Shown here in pieces: positions 60,125-64,000 of a stretch of DNA of 64,000 nucleotides (position 1 is its first letter; each line of letters starts with the position of its first letter). The stretch covers positions 192,909 to 256,908 of the forward strand of contig NZ_AUGU01000015.1 of assembly GCF_000422825.1 (NCBI RefSeq), in the 5' to 3' direction. The notes under the pieces are model-generated. The model did no database searches, was not told where the DNA came from, and saw only the letters and a program-made list of their open reading frames with translations. The position numbers were made by a program, and so were the translations under genes. Source of the stretch: Nocardioides insulae DSM 17944 (GTDB lineage Bacteria > Actinomycetota > Actinomycetes > Propionibacteriales > Nocardioidaceae).

Positions 60125-60165
60125 GTTGCTAAAAACAACCATATGCGGAACATAGAGCTCCTATG
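60125..60165. promoter_or_regulatory. Two inverted repeats in an AT-rich stretch upstream of the MFS gene
   Basis: GTTG-CTAAAAA-CAAC at 60125-60139 and CATAG-AGCTC-CTATG at 60151-60165. The ~70 bp around them is the most AT-rich part of the last 10 kb. These are probable operator and promoter sequence for the pump; no regulator gene is adjacent. Confidence 0.5.
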
Positions 60166-60251
60166 CAAATATTCCGCTGCTCTCAGGATGTGACCTGCCC
60201 GACCCCGGCCACCGGCCACCGGCCACCGGGGCAGCTGCTCCGTCCCAGAGA

Positions 60252-61025
60252 TCAGCGGCGACCGATCGCCTGTGCCCTCTGCAACAGCGCGTTGGGAACC
60301 ACCCGCGCCAGCCTGGCCATCACCTGGTAACGGCGGGAGGGGATCGAGTACGCCCGACCACGCTCGTGGTCGGCCAGCGCCTCGGCGACCAGGCGATCGG
60401 CGTCCAGCCACATCCACCCTGGTGCCGACGAGCGGCTCACCTCCATCCGGCTGTGGAACTCGGTCCGGGTGAAGCCCGGGCACAGCGCGGTCACGGTGAC
60501 GCCCTGGCCGGCGTACTCATGATGTGCCCACTCGCTGAAACTGTTCACCCAGGCCTTGGCCGCGCTGTAGGTGCCGCGCGGTAGGAAGGCCGCCACGCTG
60601 GAGACGTTGATGATGCCGCCGCGGCCCCCGCCCTCGGCGTACCGGGCAGTCATCGCACCCAGGGCAGCATGGGAGAGCCGCAGTACGGCCACCACGAGGA
60701 CCTCGAGCATCGCCTGCTCGTCCTCCACCGAGTTGGTGAGGAACCGATGCTTGAGACCGAACCCGGCGTTGTTGACCAGCAGGTCCACCGGCCGGACCGG
60801 ATCGACCAGGCGTCGCTCGACCGCCGCGAGCTGGTCGCGGACGGTGAGGTCGGCGGGCAGCACCTCCACGTGGACGCCGTGGGACGCGCTGAGCTCCTCG
60901 GCGACCTGCTCGAGCCGGGACCGGTCGCGGGCGACGAGCACCAGGTCGTGGCCGCTGGTGGCGAGCTGTTCGGCGAAGGTGTGTCCGATGCCGGCGGTGG
61001 CACCGGTGATGAGCGCAGTGGGCAT
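60252..61025 (-). CDS. Short-chain dehydrogenase/reductase
   Basis: 257 residues. The nucleotide site TGATAGIGHTFAEQLA is at 7-22, NNAGFG near 87, and the catalytic Ser in NVSSVAAFLP near 138 with YSAAK near 153. The C-terminal portion is typical of classical SDRs related to DltE-like reductases. Asp/Arg at the end of beta2 (VARDRSRLE) suggests NADP. Substrate unknown. The ATG at 61025 is chosen over an upstream in-frame start because the Rossmann motif then begins at the usual distance. Confidence 0.85.
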   Translation of the reverse strand: MPTALITGATAGIGHTFAEQLATSGHDLVLVARDRSRLEQVAEELSASHGVHVEVLPADLTVRDQLAAVERRLVDPVRPVDLLVNNAGFGLKHRFLTNSVEDEQAMLEVLVVAVLRLSHAALGAMTARYAEGGGRGGIINVSSVAAFLPRGTYSAAKAWVNSFSEWAHHEYAGQGVTVTALCPGFTRTEFHSRMEVSRSSAPGWMWLDADRLVAEALADHERGRAYSIPSRRYQVMARLARVVPNALLQRAQAIGRR

Positions 61026-61197
61026 GGCCCCATCCAAGCGCAACGACGGTGACCCGTCCTCCGCGGACACGGTCACCCCCTCCCACGTCGGGCGTGGGCA
61101 CTCCGGCATGATGGAACCCGATGAGCGCCTGTCTCGTGTCCGCCCGTACCGGTGTCGCCCCCGTCCTGGTGCGCCGTCCCGACCGGACCCCCGCCTG

Positions 61198-61941
61198 ATG
61201 TCGCCACGTCCCGGAGCTCACCGAGCCCGAGCGCGCTACGGCCGGGTGACCGTGCTCAGCGGAGCGGTGGCTGTGACGGTGGTGGCCCTGCTCGCCGGCT
61301 GGGGCGTGTTCCCCGAGGACGACGGCGCCGAGGCGGCCGAGCCCGCGGCCGTGCGTACCGTCGGCGACGGCACGAGCGAGGAGGACGACCTCGACGATGA
61401 CGCCGCCGCGCCCACGCCCGACGCCCCCGAACCCACCCGGTCCTCGGATCGGGGGAGGACCGGTACGCCGCCCCGTGTCGCTGCCCCCTCGGGTAGCAGC
61501 GAGCGCACCCTGCCCGCACCACCGGTGGCCCGGCGGGGAGTGGTCCCCGCGGGGTCGGGCTCGGGCCGCAGGGTCGTGTTCAGCGAGGCGGCGCAGCGGG
61601 TGTGGCTGATCGGGGACGACGAGTCGGTCCAACGCACCTACCCCGTCTCCGGGAGCACCCTGGACAACCTCGACCCCGGCACCTATGAGGTCTACTCCCG
61701 CTCGGAGGATGCCTGGGGGATCGACGACTCGGGCACGATGGAGTGGTTCGTCCGGTTCACCCGCGGCCCGAGCGGAGCGGCGATCGGCTTCCACACCATC
61801 CCCGAGAAGGACGGCGCCCCCCTGCAGACCGTGGCCCAGCTCGGCACCCCGCAGTCCCACGGCTGTATCCGCCAGGACGAGGCCGATGCCCTGGCTCTGT
61901 GGGACTTCGCCCCGCTCGGCACCACCGTCGTGGTGGTCTGA
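61198..61941 (+). CDS. L,D-transpeptidase-like secreted protein (YkuD family)
   Basis: 247 residues from ATG 61198. Basic N-terminus, one membrane/signal segment at about 16-38, and an acidic Pro/Thr-rich spacer to ~120. The C-terminal ~125 residues form the catalytic domain: VVFSEAAQRVWLIGDDE opens it, FHTIPEKDG carries the upstream His, and TPQSHGCIRQ contains the catalytic Cys near residue 222. It would crosslink peptidoglycan or attach proteins outside the cell. In-frame ATGs at 61108/61111 give a longer N-terminus and cannot be excluded. Confidence 0.75.
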   Translation: MSPRPGAHRARARYGRVTVLSGAVAVTVVALLAGWGVFPEDDGAEAAEPAAVRTVGDGTSEEDDLDDDAAAPTPDAPEPTRSSDRGRTGTPPRVAAPSGSSERTLPAPPVARRGVVPAGSGSGRRVVFSEAAQRVWLIGDDESVQRTYPVSGSTLDNLDPGTYEVYSRSEDAWGIDDSGTMEWFVRFTRGPSGAAIGFHTIPEKDGAPLQTVAQLGTPQSHGCIRQDEADALALWDFAPLGTTVVVV

Positions 61942-61949
61942 GGGAGCCC

Positions 61950-64000
61950 TCACACCACGGACTTCTCCGACTCGCCCGCGGAGACCCGGCTGGGGTCCCT
62001 CGGGCGGTCCAGTCTGCTGGGCCACCAGATCGGCGGTCCCACGTCGAGGTTGAGTGCGGTCACCAGCACCGCGCGGACGACGAAGGTGTCGATCACGACG
62101 CCGAGGGCCACCGCGATGCCGATCTCGGCGAGCGAGACCATCGGGATCGTGCCGAGGACACCGAAGGTGGCCGCGAGGACCAGGCCGGCCGAGGTGATCA
62201 CGCCGCCCGTGGAGGCGAGCGCGATCAGGGAGGCCCTCCTGGTGCCGTGCTCGGGCGTCTCCTCCCGGACACGGCTCATCAGGAAGATGTTGTAGTCGAT
62301 CCCGAGCGCGACCAGGAACACGAAGACGAACAGCGGGAAGGACGGATCGGTGCCGGCGAACCCGAGGGCGTCGAAGATCAGCGCGGAGAGGCCCATCGCG
62401 GCGCCGTAGGAGAGCACGACCGTGCCGATCAGCAGGAGCGGCGAGAGCAGGGATCGCAGCAGCACCATCAAGATGATCAGCACCACCAGCAGGATGACCG
62501 GGATGATCACCAGGTTGTCCCGTGCGGAGGCCTCGGCCATGTCCAGGGTCAGGGCGGCCGCCCCGCCGACGAGCACGTCGGCACCCTCGACGGAGTGGAC
62601 GGCGCCGCGGACCTCCTCGACCTGATCGGCGGCCTCCGGACTCGTCGGGTCGAGCGTCGTGCCGACCTCGATGTACTGGACGCCGTCCACCGGGGGGATC
62701 TGGTCGTTGACCGGTCCGATGCCCTCGACCTGATCGAGCGAGTCGACCACGGCGTCCGCATGAGCGGAGTCGGTCACCACCTGGATCGGGCTGGAGTCGT
62801 CGCCGGGTCCGTGCTCGGCGAGCAGTTGCTGGCCGGTCACCGAGTCGAAGGTCTTGGTGTACTGGTCCTCGGTCGCCAGCGGCGCCTGGTTCATGCCGAG
62901 GACGCCGAGCGAGGCGATCGCGAGCACGACCGCGGTGCCGATCCACACCCGCCGCGGACGACGTGAGATCCGGTCGCCGAGCCGCGCCCAGATCCCGGTC
63001 GTGGTCGGTTCCTCCGACCCGAACGCGGGCCGGAAGGGCCAGAAGACCCAGCGGCCGGTGACCACCAGCAACGCCGGGAGCAGGGTGAGCATCACCAGGA
63101 TCGTGACGACGATCCCGATCGCGGCGACCGGGCCGAGCCCCGCGGTGGAGTTCATCTCGGCGAGCATCAGGCACAGCATGCCGATGGCCACCGTGGACCC
63201 GCTGGCGATGATCGCCGGCGCGGCCCGGTGCAGGGCGAACCCCATCGCCTCGTGCCGGTCCTCGCGGCGGCGCAGCTCCTCGCGGTAGCGCGCCACCAGT
63301 AGTAGTGCGTAGTCGGTGCCGGCACCGATCACCAGCACGCTCAGGATCGCCTGGCTCTGCCCGTTGACCGTCAGGTCGGCGTACCTGGCCAGCAGGTAGA
63401 TCAGCCCCTGGGAGCACATCAGGCCGACCACGGCGCAGAAGATCGGCAACGCCCACAGCACCGGGCTGCGGTAGGTGAACAGCAAGATCACGACCACCAC
63501 GGCCAGCGCCGCGAGCAGAAGGGTGCCGTCGATGCCCTCGAAGACCGCCGAGGCGGTGATGGCCTGACCGCCGGGGCCGGCGACGTACACCTCACCGCCG
63601 TCCTCCAGGGCAGCGATGTCGTTCAGCTCCTCGCCCACCTCGGGCAGGGCGTTCCAACCTTCGGGACCGAAGTTGAAGGTCGTCTGGACGACCGCGACCT
63701 CCCCGTCCTCGGAGACCAGCCCGATCTGCTGGCCGGCGGCCTCGTCGGTCGGGAAGGCGACCGGCGGCAGGCCACCGGACCCGGGCACCACGCCGTCCAT
63801 CTCCCCGATCCGGGTGGCATCCTCGGCGATGGCGGCATAGTCGGCCTCGGTCAGCCCGCCCTCGCGGTGGTAGACCACCGAGGTCGGGATGTCCTCCTCG
63901 TCCTGGAACTGGCTCAGCCGGTCCAGGGCGCGGGTCGACTCGGCGCTCTCGGGGAGCCACGAGGCGGCCTCGTTGTTCTGGACATCGGTGAGCTTCTGCG
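61950..64000 (-). CDS. MMPL/RND family transporter, N-terminus outside window
   Basis: The frame stays open to the end of the window; the visible ~680 residues lack the first membrane helix. A periplasmic-type loop is followed by a membrane block (AALAVVVVILLFTYRSPVLWALPIF) with GAGTDYALLLVARYREELRR, the MMPL signature. A second loop follows, then the second MMPL block with GIDYNIFLMSRVREE and a C-terminal basic tail. The two GxxxDY motifs hold the proton-relay aspartates. It is related to mycobacterial MmpL lipid exporters. It is convergent with the L,D-transpeptidase gene, 8 bp away. Confidence 0.9.
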   Translation of the reverse strand, partial: QKLTDVQNNEAASWLPESAESTRALDRLSQFQDEEDIPTSVVYHREGGLTEADYAAIAEDATRIGEMDGVVPGSGGLPPVAFPTDEAAGQQIGLVSEDGEVAVVQTTFNFGPEGWNALPEVGEELNDIAALEDGGEVYVAGPGGQAITASAVFEGIDGTLLLAALAVVVVILLFTYRSPVLWALPIFCAVVGLMCSQGLIYLLARYADLTVNGQSQAILSVLVIGAGTDYALLLVARYREELRRREDRHEAMGFALHRAAPAIIASGSTVAIGMLCLMLAEMNSTAGLGPVAAIGIVVTILVMLTLLPALLVVTGRWVFWPFRPAFGSEEPTTTGIWARLGDRISRRPRRVWIGTAVVLAIASLGVLGMNQAPLATEDQYTKTFDSVTGQQLLAEHGPGDDSSPIQVVTDSAHADAVVDSLDQVEGIGPVNDQIPPVDGVQYIEVGTTLDPTSPEAADQVEEVRGAVHSVEGADVLVGGAAALTLDMAEASARDNLVIIPVILLVVLIILMVLLRSLLSPLLLIGTVVLSYGAAMGLSALIFDALGFAGTDPSFPLFVFVFLVALGIDYNIFLMSRVREETPEHGTRRASLIALASTGGVITSAGLVLAATFGVLGTIPMVSLAEIGIAVALGVVIDTFVVRAVLVTALNLDVGPPIWWPSRLDRPRDPSRVSAGESEKSVV

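Overview
The window is high-GC DNA with very dense gene packing, many GTG starts and stop/start overlaps. The conserved gene order Rv3259-like / DUF3499 / manB / Trm112 / sugar-phosphate isomerase / ahcY / mtrA-mtrB-lpqB / ComF / hpf / secA / Rv3235-like is an actinobacterial chromosomal backbone. The accessory content (DUF808, DUF1003, AtuA-like, ethylmalonyl-CoA pathway genes, many secreted phosphodiesterase-like proteins) suggests a Nocardioides-like member of the Propionibacteriales; the family-level placement is inference. I see no rRNA, tRNA, insertion sequence, prophage or CRISPR array.

Region 1 (1-12.7 kb): the C-terminus of a membrane glycosyltransferase, a DUF5719 protein with a TPET-repeat segment, the Rv3259-like and DUF3499 genes facing each other from divergent leaderless promoters, the mannose-phosphate genes (manB, Trm112-like, SIS isomerase), an acyltransferase, DUF808 behind a possible 10-residue leader peptide, an acidic-tailed two-TM protein, and ahcY. 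Region 2 (12.8-20 kb): a drug-efflux-type ABC pair divergent from its TetR regulator with two operator-like palindromes, then mtrA-mtrB-lpqB for envelope and division control. Region 3 (20.1-34 kb): ComF, a 500-bp structured leader and hpf, an AlkZ-type glycosylase, an AtuA-like enzyme, secA, an Rv3235-like/LysM pair, mrp-tatB, DUF1003 and a channel-less MgtE-N/CBS protein.

Region 4 (33.9-52.5 kb) is the accessory block and the most interesting part. It holds three secreted or anchored endonuclease/exonuclease/phosphatase (EEP) proteins, one fused to an alkaline-phosphatase-like domain; three secreted phospholipase D-like (PLD) proteins, one frameshifted and two forming a mosaic near-identical tandem; a LicD-methyltransferase fusion; a 65-residue coiled-coil protein; and four sulfotransferases, one fused to a GT4 glycosyltransferase. 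The likely theme is a sulfated or phospho-decorated surface glycan plus secreted phosphodiesterases. An acyl-CoA dehydrogenase of the ethylmalonyl-CoA type sits inside the block and its usual partner mch lies just after it.

Region 5 (52.6-64 kb): mch, a POT peptide transporter, DUF5302, a histidine phosphatase, a DUF6758-like protein, a PHP phosphoesterase, a DHA2 efflux pump with a long DivIVA-like coiled-coil tail, an SDR, an L,D-transpeptidase-like protein, and an MMPL transporter cut by the window end.

A recurring feature is a TAnnnT-type hexamer (often TAGGCT) ending 6-8 nt before an ATG or GTG, the signature of leaderless transcripts. It fixes the start codon for more than a dozen genes here.
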